DNA of 64,000 nucleotides, from positions 32,001 to 96,000 of the forward strand of contig NZ_JAUXOY010000005.1 of assembly GCF_030684185.1 (NCBI RefSeq), read 5' to 3'. A program made the translations under genes and the position numbers. Origin of the DNA: Methylotenera sp. (lineage in GTDB: Bacteria; Pseudomonadota; Gammaproteobacteria; Burkholderiales; Methylophilaceae). Positions 8,269 through 16,668 of the stretch are shown here, piece by piece. Position 1 is the first letter of the stretch, and every line of letters begins with the position of its first letter. Below the pieces are notes generated by a model, which worked only from the letters and a program-made list of their open reading frames with translations, was not told the origin of the DNA and made no database searches.

Positions 8269-9434
8269 GTTTCGACTTCGACCAAGTTATTGCACGCAGC
8301 GGCACGGCCTCAGTGAAGCATGACGGACGTACAGAATACTTTGGTACGTCAGATGTCTTGCCACTATGGGTAGCTGATATGGATTTTGCAGCACCTGAAG
8401 CGGTGACGAAAGCTCTTATACAGCGTGCCGAGCATCCGGTTTATGGCTACTCTTTTTATCCAGAAAGCCTATATGACTCACTCATTGCCTGGATGAAAAA
8501 ACGTCATGATTGGACAGTGCAGCAAGACTGGATTGTGATGGCGCCTGGTGTCGTAACTTCATTATTTGCTACCGTGATGGCATTCACGGAACAAGGCGAT
8601 GGCGTCATCGTTCAGCCGCCAGTTTATTCTCCATTCTTTTCGGCGGTCACTACCAACCAGCGTCGCTTGATTGAAAATCCACTATTATTGGAAGATGGCG
8701 TTTACCGCATCGACTACGAACACCTAGAACATTGCGCTGCTGAGGGTGCGAAACTGCTGCTGTTATGCTCACCACACAACCCAGTGGGGCGCGCGTGGAA
8801 TAAAATCGAGTTGGAGCAGCTTTTAGATATCTCCCGCCGTTACGATTTAACCATTTTATCTGATGAAATTCACGCAGATCTGGTTTATCCGGGAGAACAG
8901 CACACTACCTTGGCAATGCTGGCCAACAATAACGATAAAATCATCACTGCCTTAGCGCCGAGCAAGACTTTCAATATCCCCGGACTCGGCTTGTCCGCAT
9001 TGATCGCTTCAAATCCCGTACAGAGAGTTGCATTAAAACAAGTATTTAATACTCTGCACTTAAGCAATACCAATCCATTCAGCATTGCTGCGTTTGAAGC
9101 TGCTTATCGCGGCGGAGAGGCATGGTTGGACGAACTGCTGATCTATCTGCGTAATAATCGCGACTTTGTTAGCGACTATCTAATAAAATACCTACCCACC
9201 ATTCGCCTTATCCAACCACAGGGCACGTATCTGCTGTGGTTAGATTGCAGAAGCTTAAGAATGAGTGATTTGCAACTTTGCCAGTTTTTTGTGCAGCAAG
9301 CCAAAGTCGGAATGAATCCCGGCAACTCTTTCGGCACAGGCGGTAGCGGCTTCATGCGGCTCAACATTGCATCGCCACGCCATGTTATTGCAGAGGCATT
9401 AACTCGGATTGCAAACCTGCCTAAGACTTACTGA
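8265..9434 (+). CDS. ovoB: PLP-dependent C-S lyase, MalY/PatB family, probable OvoB
   Basis: Fold-type I PLP enzyme of the MalY/PatB cystathionine beta-lyase family. Seen: the WVADMDF substrate-loop motif near the N-terminus, SPHNPVGRAW, SDEIHADL (PLP-ring aspartate) and the Schiff-base lysine at about residue 234 in APSKTFN. Adjacent to ovoA, the fitting role is cleavage of the histidylcysteine sulfoxide to 5-thiohistidine, the OvoB step known from Erwinia; that assignment rests on context. A TTG at 8265 overlapping the OvoA stop (TTGA) is chosen because GGGAG lies 8 bases upstream; an in-frame TTG at 8250 is the alternative. Residue count from 8265 is 389. Confidence 0.82.
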   Translation: MSFDFDQVIARSGTASVKHDGRTEYFGTSDVLPLWVADMDFAAPEAVTKALIQRAEHPVYGYSFYPESLYDSLIAWMKKRHDWTVQQDWIVMAPGVVTSLFATVMAFTEQGDGVIVQPPVYSPFFSAVTTNQRRLIENPLLLEDGVYRIDYEHLEHCAAEGAKLLLLCSPHNPVGRAWNKIELEQLLDISRRYDLTILSDEIHADLVYPGEQHTTLAMLANNNDKIITALAPSKTFNIPGLGLSALIASNPVQRVALKQVFNTLHLSNTNPFSIAAFEAAYRGGEAWLDELLIYLRNNRDFVSDYLIKYLPTIRLIQPQGTYLLWLDCRSLRMSDLQLCQFFVQQAKVGMNPGNSFGTGGSGFMRLNIASPRHVIAEALTRIANLPKTY

Positions 9435-9499
9435 ATCGGTCACACAACCCTCCAGTATGTTAAAGATTCTGCGCTAAATTAAGTGAACTTTAATCTACA

Positions 9500-9595
9500 G
9501 CAAAGTAATCTTAGTTTTTTGGCACTAAATTGTGTAAAGAGTGGTGTTTCACCAGCAAAGTAATTGACAGTTGAAGAAAATGCCCGCAAAGTAAT
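9500..9595 (+). repeat. Three copies of the 10-mer GCAAAGTAAT upstream of hupB
   Basis: Identical 10-mers occur at 9500-9509, 9555-9564 and 9586-9595, all in the same orientation within the promoter-length gap before hupB. The last lies 25 bases before the start codon, in the probable 5' leader. Function unknown; candidate regulator-binding or RNA motif. Confidence 0.5.
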
Positions 9596-9619
9596 GGGGC
9601 TTTTACAAAGGAATTTTGA

Positions 9620-9892
9620 ATGAATAAATCTGAATTGATTGACGCTATTGCAGCAAGTGCTGGGCTTACAAAAGCTGATGCTGGCCGCGCTATTGATGCT
9701 ACTACTGCTGCAATTACTGCTGCACTAAAAAATGGTGATGCAGTGACCCTTGTTGGCTTTGGTACATTTAAAGTAACAGAACGCGCTGCGCGTACAGGTC
9801 GCAACCCACGTACAGGTGCTGAGCTTAAAATCGCTGCACGTAAAGCGCCTGGCTTTACAGCTGGTAAAACATTGAAAGATTCAGTTAATTAA
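9620..9892 (+). CDS. hupB: DNA-binding protein HU
   Basis: A 90-residue HU/IHF-family nucleoid protein that bends and compacts DNA as a dimer. It begins [11 protein letters not shown] with the helical dimerisation half, then the GFGTFKV strand and the DNA-embracing arm with RTGRNPRTG. An AAAGGA ribosome site precedes the ATG. The 185-base upstream gap carries three copies of one 10-mer, and a perfect hairpin terminator follows, so it is monocistronic. Confidence 0.96.
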   Translation: MNKSELIDAIAASAGLTKADAGRAIDATTAAITAALKNGDAVTLVGFGTFKVTERAARTGRNPRTGAELKIAARKAPGFTAGKTLKDSVN

Positions 9893-9918
9893 TTTCTGCG
9901 ATTGACTCAATGACAAAG

Positions 9919-9942
9919 GGAGCTATGTGCTCCCTTTTGTTT
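9919..9942 (+). terminator. hupB terminator
   Basis: GGGAGC and GCTCCC form a perfect 6-bp stem around a 5-base TATGT loop, followed by TTTTGTTT. It starts 27 bases after the hupB stop codon. Confidence 0.85.
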
Positions 9943-10349
9943 ATCAAGCAACAATTAAGATTCACAACCACTCCAAGACCTATTCCTTGACCAAAGCTGC
10001 TTTTCAATTGATTACTTATCAACTTGATATTTTGTTAGCTGAGCCTGCAAGGCTATCTATTGGCAAATTAGGTGTGTTTGACTTCCCAGCAGGCAGGTAT
10101 GTTTACACTGGCAGCGCACGATGCAACATAGAAGCACGTATTGCTCGCCATTTACGCCATGAGAAAAAATTGAAATGGCATATTGATTACTTGCTTGCGT
10201 CGCCGCAAGTGTCAATAATCAAGGTGATGCAATATGCGATACCAGAATGTGAAATGAATCAGCGCACTGCAGGCAGAATATTGATTCCAGGTTTTGGTTC
10301 TAGTGATTGTCATGCAGGCTGTGGTAGCCATTTGAAGTACTTAACTTGA
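9927..10349 (+). CDS. DUF123 / GIY-YIG-like domain protein
   Basis: A DUF123 protein (the domain often found beside or fused to endonuclease III). Seen: GVFDFPAGRYVYTGSA, the GIY-YIG-like core, an RIARHLR helix, KLKWHIDYLL, and a C-terminal CHAGCGSH segment. The biochemical role of the family is not established; nuclease activity is only suggested by the fold. The start is uncertain: the longest frame begins with GTG at 9927, which lies inside the hupB terminator, so a later codon such as TTG 9987 may be the real one. The domain itself begins only around 10006. It converges on the response regulator gene. Confidence 0.7.
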   Translation: MLPFVYQATIKIHNHSKTYSLTKAAFQLITYQLDILLAEPARLSIGKLGVFDFPAGRYVYTGSARCNIEARIARHLRHEKKLKWHIDYLLASPQVSIIKVMQYAIPECEMNQRTAGRILIPGFGSSDCHAGCGSHLKYLT

Positions 10350-10365
10350 AGTATTTTGCCTATAG

Positions 10366-11796
10366 TTAGGGGCGCATCACAATCTGATGCTTTTCCATAC
10401 GGTAGCGCATGGTCATACGTGTGATGCCGAGTATACGCGCGGCTTCTGATACATTGTTATTAGCTTCGGCTAAGGCTTGTAATAAAATAGTTCTCTCAGC
10501 GACATCCAGTGGTGTCAGGTCGTCTATATTCACACTTTTACCTGTCATGGGCAAGGCTAAATCAGTTTCTGTAATTTGGCTTTCATGGCAAAGCAGCATG
10601 GCCCGACTTACTTGATGGCGCAACTCTCGCACATTTCCAGGCCAGCTGTAGCTATTAATCATTCTGACAGCTTCTTGTGAAAATGTTGGGTTAGCAACTA
10701 GTCCATAACGTCTGGAAGTCTGCAGAGCAAAATGTTGTGCGAGTAGCATTGCATCGCCAGCTCTTTCGCGTAGCGGGGGTAAAGTAATGCTCATGACATT
10801 TAATCGGTAATACAAGTCTTGCCTAAAACGGCCAACAAGCGTCATTTCATGCAAATCACGATTGGTGGCAGCAATAAATCGGGCTGGCACTGCACGCTCT
10901 TTAGTTGAGCCGATGCGGCGTACAACTCTACGTTCAAGCACATTAAGCAACTTGGCCTGCAGGGCCAAAGGCAGTTCGCCAATCTCGTCTAAAAATAAAG
11001 TGCCGTCTTCCGCGGCCTCAATCAAACCTGGACGTGTATTTAAAGCGCCTGTATAAGCACCCTTCTCGTGACCAAACAATTCACTTTCAATCAAATCATC
11101 GGGTAATGATGCACAGTCAATATGTACAAATGGTTTGTCACTATTAGCGCACGACAAATGTAACAAGCGGGCTGCTACATCTTTCCCTGTTCCCGTTTCA
11201 CCACTAATCAGCACAGTGGGCGGCACGGTATCGCTTGCCACTAATTGTGCAATACGCTTAATTTGCGCCTTAACACTTTGCATCGCACCGCTATCACCTA
11301 ACAATTCCACGCCTTCTGTGGCATGCGCATTGCGCTGACGAGAATAATCTAAACTATTACTTTGAATAACCGTTGTTTCAGCTTTTTGAACTGATAACAA
11401 CAACTCTTCAAGATCAATCGGTTTTTTAAGGTAATCTACTGCGCCTTGTTTTATGGCGTTCACAGTATCGCTAATTTCGCCATGCGCAGTCATCACAATC
11501 ACTGCAATACTTTTAGCCACAAACTCAAGCAACAAATCCATGCCGTTGCCATCAGGCAAACGCATATCTAGCAACACTATATCAGGTGTAAATTGCTTAA
11601 TAATTGAGCGGGCATCTTTCAGGTTTTCAACATGCTCACATTCATATCCAGCCTTCTGTAACTGGCGCATCACAGCCCGGGCAAACAACACTTCATCTTC
11701 AACAATCAATAGTTTTGATTGTTGATTGATGTTGCTGGAAGCGTTATTCTGGGTGTTATCCATTGTGTTATTCTGGGTGGTTTGCGCTAATGGCAA
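10366..11796 (-). CDS. Sigma-54-dependent response regulator (NtrC family)
   Basis: Transcription activator of sigma-54 promoters. Domains: receiver (about 28-145) with phospho-acceptor Asp77 in VLLDMRLPDGNG; AAA+ ATPase with Walker A GETGTGKD (199-206) and the sigma-54 contact loop GAYTGA (246-251, a GAFTGA variant); Fis-type helix-turn-helix at the C-terminus (NVSEAARILGITRMTMRYRM). No histidine kinase gene lies beside it, so it is an orphan here. The TTG start at 11796 is kept because AGGAACG precedes it at good spacing; the ATG at 11763 has no ribosome site. Both give a complete receiver domain. Its target genes are not evident. Confidence 0.92.
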   Translation of the reverse strand: MPLAQTTQNNTMDNTQNNASSNINQQSKLLIVEDEVLFARAVMRQLQKAGYECEHVENLKDARSIIKQFTPDIVLLDMRLPDGNGMDLLLEFVAKSIAVIVMTAHGEISDTVNAIKQGAVDYLKKPIDLEELLLSVQKAETTVIQSNSLDYSRQRNAHATEGVELLGDSGAMQSVKAQIKRIAQLVASDTVPPTVLISGETGTGKDVAARLLHLSCANSDKPFVHIDCASLPDDLIESELFGHEKGAYTGALNTRPGLIEAAEDGTLFLDEIGELPLALQAKLLNVLERRVVRRIGSTKERAVPARFIAATNRDLHEMTLVGRFRQDLYYRLNVMSITLPPLRERAGDAMLLAQHFALQTSRRYGLVANPTFSQEAVRMINSYSWPGNVRELRHQVSRAMLLCHESQITETDLALPMTGKSVNIDDLTPLDVAERTILLQALAEANNNVSEAARILGITRMTMRYRMEKHQIVMRP

Positions 11797-11830
11797 AGTA
11801 CGTTCCTATTTATGAAAATAATCTTAAATA

Positions 11831-11961
11831 TATGGTAAGAGCGAATTTATTAGCGATACTTGCCAATTTATTGGCTTAAGTAGTTGCTTATCAGTTTATT
11901 CTGATTCGCGATTAATGAAGCATGCTTCGAAGCCTTCGCGAATAAATTCGCCCCTACCATA
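11831..11961. repeat. Palindromic repeat element with TATGGTA...TACCATA ends
   Basis: The two ends are imperfect inverted repeats: TATGGTA-agag-CGAATTTATTagCGA at the left and TCGcgAATAAATTCG-cccc-TACCATA at the right, about 131 bases apart. The right arm (GGGGCGAATTTATTCGCG on the other strand) resembles a dispersed intergenic repeat widely seen in proteobacterial genomes. No coding capacity, so non-autonomous. Confidence 0.6.
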
Positions 11962-11965
11962 AAAC

Positions 11966-11988
11966 AAATGCCGATTATTTCGGCATTT
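11966..11988 (-). terminator. Terminator of the TonB-receptor gene
   Basis: AAATGCCGA (11966-11974) pairs perfectly with TCGGCATTT (11980-11988), loop of five bases. On the minus strand it lies 11 bases after the receptor stop codon and is followed by GTTTTA. Confidence 0.75.
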
Positions 11989-11998
11989 ATTTTATTGC

Positions 11999-14524
11999 TT
12001 AATCTACATCTACTGATGCTGCGGAAACTTTAGGCTTATTAAAGTCATAACGCACACCAATCCAACCTGCACGCGGTGCGCCTGGGGCTAAGAACAGCTC
12101 TTTTTGTGACTCCGCATCGGTTGCAAACGTGCCACCAGCACCAACAAACGCATTCTCACCTAGCAAACCACTACTGTAATACTTGTGGTCAAATACGTTG
12201 TTTAGCTTGCCGAATAACTGCCAGCCTGTGTTGCCAAATTTATAGCGTGTATCTAAGTTAAACACTGCATAACCTGCCACTTTACCTGAGCCGGCATAGT
12301 CATTACCATCAAAGCTATTTGCCGCATCAACTGCTTTGTGTTTGTTATTCTCATTACCACGTGCATATTGGTCTGAGAACGCTACCATCGATGCGCCAAT
12401 CGCCCAGTTAGGCAGCGCTTGCCACTCGCCACGTAATTTGAGCTGATGCTCTGGAATACCAGTGAGTTTGTCACCTTTAGAAACACTAATCACTTTATTA
12501 CCATTAGCATCAACAAACCTTGATGAGTTCGCCTCTGAAGCAATATCAAAGCCAGTTTCGTAAGTGGCATTCACATAGCTATAACCAGCTGACCATTTAA
12601 AATCACCAGTTATACCATTTACGCCAAAATCTAAACCTTGACGACGTGTTTTGCCTACATTATTAAAGTAGCCAGCACCTGTGGAGCTAGATGCAATAAA
12701 TTGCAAGTCGTCGTAATTGGTCGCACGGTAAGCACCCATAGACCAACCAATATCTTTACCTAACTTGCCACGGAAGCCGCCTTCAAAAGTTTTAGCCACT
12801 ACTTGTTTGAGTGGTGGGTCACCCGCCATGGCATTAGGTAGTAAGCATGGAAATAATGGGTCAGCACAAGCAGTTTCTATCGGTGACGGTGCGCGGTTGC
12901 CTTCGTTATAACCTAGATAAGTGTTTAACTCTGGTGTAAAGCTATAAGTCAAACCTACCGCAGGGTTGAAGCGCTTGAAGGTATGTTTACCGCCTGCGTC
13001 ACCGCCAGCCAAAGCGGTGACTATCTCACCACCACCGCCAACCAATGGATCACCAACCACATCTACACCCGCTGCGGTGGCACAATCTGTGGTACTACCA
13101 TCGGACAACATACATGTACCTGTTTTAGTGCCTAATAAATTATCAGTAGCATTGATGCGCGTATAGTTGTAGCGACCAGATGCAGTTAATGCAAGTTTGG
13201 GCGTCACACTAAACGTATCGGTGGCAAACAAGCTCCAAGTTTTGCTGCGACCGTTGATGTCATTTGCGGTTTCAATGTCGTTGTCCAAATCGATAAGCCC
13301 GCGCTGGCTGTCAAACAATTCAGCTTCTTGCTCAGTTTGCTTAAATTTAGTACGGGCTATATCTACACTCGCCCCCCCAGTTAATTGATGGCGCTCTGTT
13401 GCCCAAGTTAATTGCAAGGTACCACCATAGCCTTTGTTAGTCGTTTCACTACGGTTGACGACACCTTGATCGTAGAGGTTATCGCAACCAGATACACCAC
13501 CAAAACCATTGTCATCACAGATCTCAAATAGTGTTTCGTACTCATCATTCCCATCGCCATTCAAAGTTTTTGTTTTATTGCTACGGTAATAGGCGTTAGT
13601 AGCCACCAAAAGTTCATCAGACAACCAGTGACTGACTTTACCGTTAATGAAGCCCAGTTTATTTTGCGTGTTATCTGGCTTGGTGTATATAGAGTTATAG
13701 CCGAAAGTTTTCAACATACTTTGCGCTTGAAAACCATTGCCTGTTAAATCTGTATCCGCGCCTGAAAAACTGACGTCCACATCGGTTTTATCATCACTCC
13801 AACCTAACTTACCAAAGCCTTGCAGCACTTTAGATGGCGAAGCATCACGCCAGCCGTTTTCTTCAAACCTGTTACCCGCAAAAAAGTAGCTAAAGCCATT
13901 ATCCAATTTTCCACCGTATTCACCCTCAACCGCCCAACGGCCAAATGAACCGCCATATACTTGAACACCTCCTCCAGGATAGTGCTCGCCGCTCTTAGTT
14001 TGCACGGAAAGCGCGCCGCCCAAAGTATTTAAACCAAATAAAGGATTTGAACCCGGCATGAGGGTGATGCTGGAAATTGCATTTTGTGGAATTAAATCCC
14101 AATTGACCGTATCGCCAAATGGCTCGTTAATACGAACACCATCTTGATATACTGAAAGACCTTGTGGCGTCCCTAGCAAAGGTGAAGCAGTAAAGCCACG
14201 AAAATTCACGTCTGGCTGATAAGGATTATTTTGCGCTTCATTGATGTTCACGCCTGACATATTTTGATTCATAAAATCTGCAAGACCTAAACTTTGCTGA
14301 TTTTGAATATCTTTGCCTTTAACGACCTGCACATTTGAAGGCACTTGGTTAATTGGCACGCCAAGGCTAGAAAGCGGCGTTGTACCGACCACCTCAATTT
14401 TTCCAAGCTCAATGGCTTCAGCTCTGTTTTCTGCCATAGCCATTTGTGGCATAGCATAAGCCGCTAATATTGCAGCTACAATTATTTTTGGTTTTATGTT
14501 GTTTGGTTGTAAGGTCTTTTGCAT
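11999..14524 (-). CDS. TonB-dependent outer-membrane receptor
   Basis: An 841-residue outer-membrane beta-barrel transporter powered by TonB. Seen: signal peptide ending near AMA (residues 1-31), a TonB-box-like stretch IELGKIEVVG, a plug domain with SNVQVVKGKDI, NFRGF, LSVYQDGVRINEPFGD and NPLFGLNTLGGALSVQTK, then the barrel with alternating aromatic strands. The last strand reads GVRYDF but is followed by a 13-residue tail rather than ending at the aromatic residue. AGGGA precedes ATG 14524. Ligand unknown: the closest guess from layout is a ferric or organic chelate, but no siderophore gene is nearby. A tandem palindromic operator lies at 14690-14725. Confidence 0.92.
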   Translation of the reverse strand: MQKTLQPNNIKPKIIVAAILAAYAMPQMAMAENRAEAIELGKIEVVGTTPLSSLGVPINQVPSNVQVVKGKDIQNQQSLGLADFMNQNMSGVNINEAQNNPYQPDVNFRGFTASPLLGTPQGLSVYQDGVRINEPFGDTVNWDLIPQNAISSITLMPGSNPLFGLNTLGGALSVQTKSGEHYPGGGVQVYGGSFGRWAVEGEYGGKLDNGFSYFFAGNRFEENGWRDASPSKVLQGFGKLGWSDDKTDVDVSFSGADTDLTGNGFQAQSMLKTFGYNSIYTKPDNTQNKLGFINGKVSHWLSDELLVATNAYYRSNKTKTLNGDGNDEYETLFEICDDNGFGGVSGCDNLYDQGVVNRSETTNKGYGGTLQLTWATERHQLTGGASVDIARTKFKQTEQEAELFDSQRGLIDLDNDIETANDINGRSKTWSLFATDTFSVTPKLALTASGRYNYTRINATDNLLGTKTGTCMLSDGSTTDCATAAGVDVVGDPLVGGGGEIVTALAGGDAGGKHTFKRFNPAVGLTYSFTPELNTYLGYNEGNRAPSPIETACADPLFPCLLPNAMAGDPPLKQVVAKTFEGGFRGKLGKDIGWSMGAYRATNYDDLQFIASSSTGAGYFNNVGKTRRQGLDFGVNGITGDFKWSAGYSYVNATYETGFDIASEANSSRFVDANGNKVISVSKGDKLTGIPEHQLKLRGEWQALPNWAIGASMVAFSDQYARGNENNKHKAVDAANSFDGNDYAGSGKVAGYAVFNLDTRYKFGNTGWQLFGKLNNVFDHKYYSSGLLGENAFVGAGGTFATDAESQKELFLAPGAPRAGWIGVRYDFNKPKVSAASVDVD

Positions 14525-14953
14525 ACGTTTTCCCTAGGATAGATTGAGCATTACATTTAATTGGTTACAATTATTTCCGCCTTACAATTTGCAAAAAACG
14601 TACCAATTTTATAGAAAAAATAAATATGCAATAAAATCAATAACTAAAAATTATTTATACAATTAACCTAAAATTCTACAGGATATAATTGGTTGTATAC
14701 AACCACCACTGGCTGTATACAACCACCACCTTTATAAAGTTCGCTCAATATGTCTGCGATTTCCTTTCAGCAATGATAAAAATAGGCTGGGAATATTAAT
14801 GGGGCTAGGAATCCGTAGTAGTGAGATTTAACATAAATGCTAATAATAAGAAGATGTTACTAGCATTTATATTTATGGCGGATTCATTGAGTCAGCCTGC
14901 CTGACTTAATGCAGAGTAGGCGAGAGCCCTGAGAAATGGCTTAAACCTGAAAT
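14525..14953. other. Intergenic region between ccmI and the TonB receptor
   Basis: 429 bases with no convincing gene. It holds the tandem operator above, a long AT-rich promoter-like stretch at 14575-14690, a hairpin AAATGCTA/TAGCATTT around 14830-14875, and a small stem AGTCAG/CTGACT around 14891-14907 after the ccm operon. The last two may end or process the ccm transcript but neither has a T-tract. Confidence 0.55.
14690..14725. promoter_or_regulatory. Tandem palindromic operator upstream of the TonB receptor
   Basis: Two near-identical palindromes: TGGTTGTATACAACCA (14690-14705, perfect) and TGGCTGTATACAACCA (14710-14725, one mismatch), centres 20 bases apart, i.e. two helical turns. They form a 20-base direct repeat matching at 18 of 20 positions. 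The core TTGTATACAA is a recognised type of GntR-family operator. They lie about 165 bases before the receptor start, at promoter distance. Confidence 0.65.
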
Positions 14954-16198
14954 CTATTGTACAACTTCATTAATTTCAATATCGACTTTATCACCAGGTT
15001 TAACAGTGGCAGACTTGCCCTGCAAGTCTCCGGCCTGCAACTTTGCATCTCCACTTTTTGAGATGCGAGCCACTAATACGACCTCGCTTGCTTGTGAAAG
15101 CTTATTGCCAGGCATCAGTGCGGTACTGTCATCCAACTGGTATGAATAAGGTAAATCTTTTGCAGTAGTTTTGATTATGGCTATTGGCATTGGTGAGCCT
15201 TGTGCGGCACGTGCAAACACAAATACGGTGGCTGCAGGATCAAGCTTGCTGAACAATGCCGGTGCAATGGTCACGGTGCCGCTGATTCCAGTCGCTGGAG
15301 CTTCTTTTTGCGCTGAAGGAACTGGGTTGGCAGATGGTAAGGGTGGTTTGATACCAGGTAATGCATAAGCTTCACTTAGTGAGGCCTTCACAACAGGCAG
15401 AATATCTGAATCTGCAGGCAAGTCTTGCTGTAGGCGCTCCCATAAAACAATAGCTCCTTTGTAATCCTTACGATTGAATGCTGCGGATGCTGCCAGCAAT
15501 AGTGCTTTAGTGTGATGCGGATCCAGTTTAAGGGCCTGGTTTGCAAGCTCTTCAGGTTTACCCGCAAGGTTATAGCCATTCACAACGGCTAATGCATCAG
15601 CATAATCAGCTAATAATTGAGGGTCATTAGGAATGGCCTTAACTGCCTTTTCATAAAACGGAACCGCATCGGCATGTCGCTTAAGCTCAACGTATGTCCT
15701 TGCTAACAATGCCCAGCCAGTACCATCTCCCGGATCTTTTTCTAATTTGCTCTTCAACGTTTCTAGTAACGGCTCTACATCACCTGCCATTGCATTACGT
15801 TCTAGCGCCAACTGATTTGGAGTAGGACCTACTATAGAAGCAGGGCTGCCTATTTTAAAATAGATAAATACCGCCAAAACAGGCAATAAAACCAATAAGA
15901 TTAAAGCCAGCCTGGGATCTGGTAAGTTTTTAGTAACAGTAGCCTGCTCAACTTCTGCCAGACCAACTTCATCAAGCATACGACGCTTAAGTTCGCTTTT
16001 AGCGATATCGTACTGGGTTGCATCAAGCACTCCGTTAATTTTGTCTTGCTCAATTTCATCAAATTGTTGACGAAAAATCGCACGCTTTTCGGCATTAGCA
16101 TTAGACTTCACAAACGCGTTAGGCCGGGTTAAAGCCGGCAAAATTTGAGCTAGCACAGCACCAGTTAATACAATTACAACAGCCCAAAATTCCAACAT
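14954..16198 (-). CDS. ccmI: Cytochrome c maturation protein CcmI
   Basis: Apocytochrome chaperone of the type I maturation system. The 414 residues start with a membrane span (1-20), then a cytoplasmic loop rich in charged residues, a second span near 98-115, and a periplasmic TPR region (WALLARTYVELKRHADAVPFYEKA and following repeats) that binds apocytochrome c C-termini and delivers them to CcmFH. A C-terminal beta-rich domain (CycH type) follows. It is the last gene of the ccm operon, its start sharing one base with the ccmH stop. Confidence 0.94.
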   Translation of the reverse strand: MLEFWAVVIVLTGAVLAQILPALTRPNAFVKSNANAEKRAIFRQQFDEIEQDKINGVLDATQYDIAKSELKRRMLDEVGLAEVEQATVTKNLPDPRLALILLVLLPVLAVFIYFKIGSPASIVGPTPNQLALERNAMAGDVEPLLETLKSKLEKDPGDGTGWALLARTYVELKRHADAVPFYEKAVKAIPNDPQLLADYADALAVVNGYNLAGKPEELANQALKLDPHHTKALLLAASAAFNRKDYKGAIVLWERLQQDLPADSDILPVVKASLSEAYALPGIKPPLPSANPVPSAQKEAPATGISGTVTIAPALFSKLDPAATVFVFARAAQGSPMPIAIIKTTAKDLPYSYQLDDSTALMPGNKLSQASEVVLVARISKSGDAKLQAGDLQGKSATVKPGDKVDIEINEVVQ

Positions 16199-16668
16199 TA
16201 TGATTCCTTATCCAGTAATTCGTCGACTTTGCGCGCTTCCTCTGCACTTAGTGGTTCATCAGTAGTCATTGCCTGGCGTCTACGCAACTGAATAAACAAG
16301 CCAATACCACCTGCGAGCAACAGAGCAAATGGCCCAAACCATAGTAAAACAGTAGATGACTTTAGCGCTGGTCGATAACGAACAAAATCTCCGTAACGGG
16401 CAACCAGATAATCAACAATAGCTTCATCAGTCATCCCTTTGGTGGCCATTTCACGAACTTCACGCTTCAAATCAAGTGCAAGGTCTGAGTGCGAATCAGC
16501 CAGGGTTTGATTTTGGCAAACCAGACACCTTAACTCTTCAGAAAGCCGTTGCACCTGCATTTCAACAGCCAGATCAGCCTGCAAAGGTTGCGCTTCTTCA
16601 GCCCACACGCAAGTAACCTGCATCATGAAACAAGCAACAATTAAACGAAACATTGAATTGACCTTCAT
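16198..16668 (-). CDS. ccmH: Cytochrome c maturation protein CcmH (CcmL type)
   Basis: Thiol-redox component that keeps apocytochrome CxxCH cysteines reduced for haem ligation. The 156 residues comprise a signal sequence, the redox motif LRCLVCQNQ (Cys48, Cys51), the conserved VREMxxxGxTDEAIVDYLVARYGDFVRYRP block, and one C-terminal membrane span with a short cytoplasmic tail. It is the short, single-domain form, the separate CcmI carrying the TPRs. Four-base overlap with ccmG. Confidence 0.95.
   Translation of the reverse strand: MKVNSMFRLIVACFMMQVTCVWAEEAQPLQADLAVEMQVQRLSEELRCLVCQNQTLADSHSDLALDLKREVREMATKGMTDEAIVDYLVARYGDFVRYRPALKSSTVLLWFGPFALLLAGGIGLFIQLRRRQAMTTDEPLSAEEARKVDELLDKES

Noticed and set aside
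14909-14960. Plus-strand sequence with CTGAGAAAT...ACCTGA, resembling part of a TPP riboswitch.
   Set aside because: The 3' stems (P4/P5, GGATAATGCC...) are absent, no plus-strand gene follows, and it would run antisense into ccmI.
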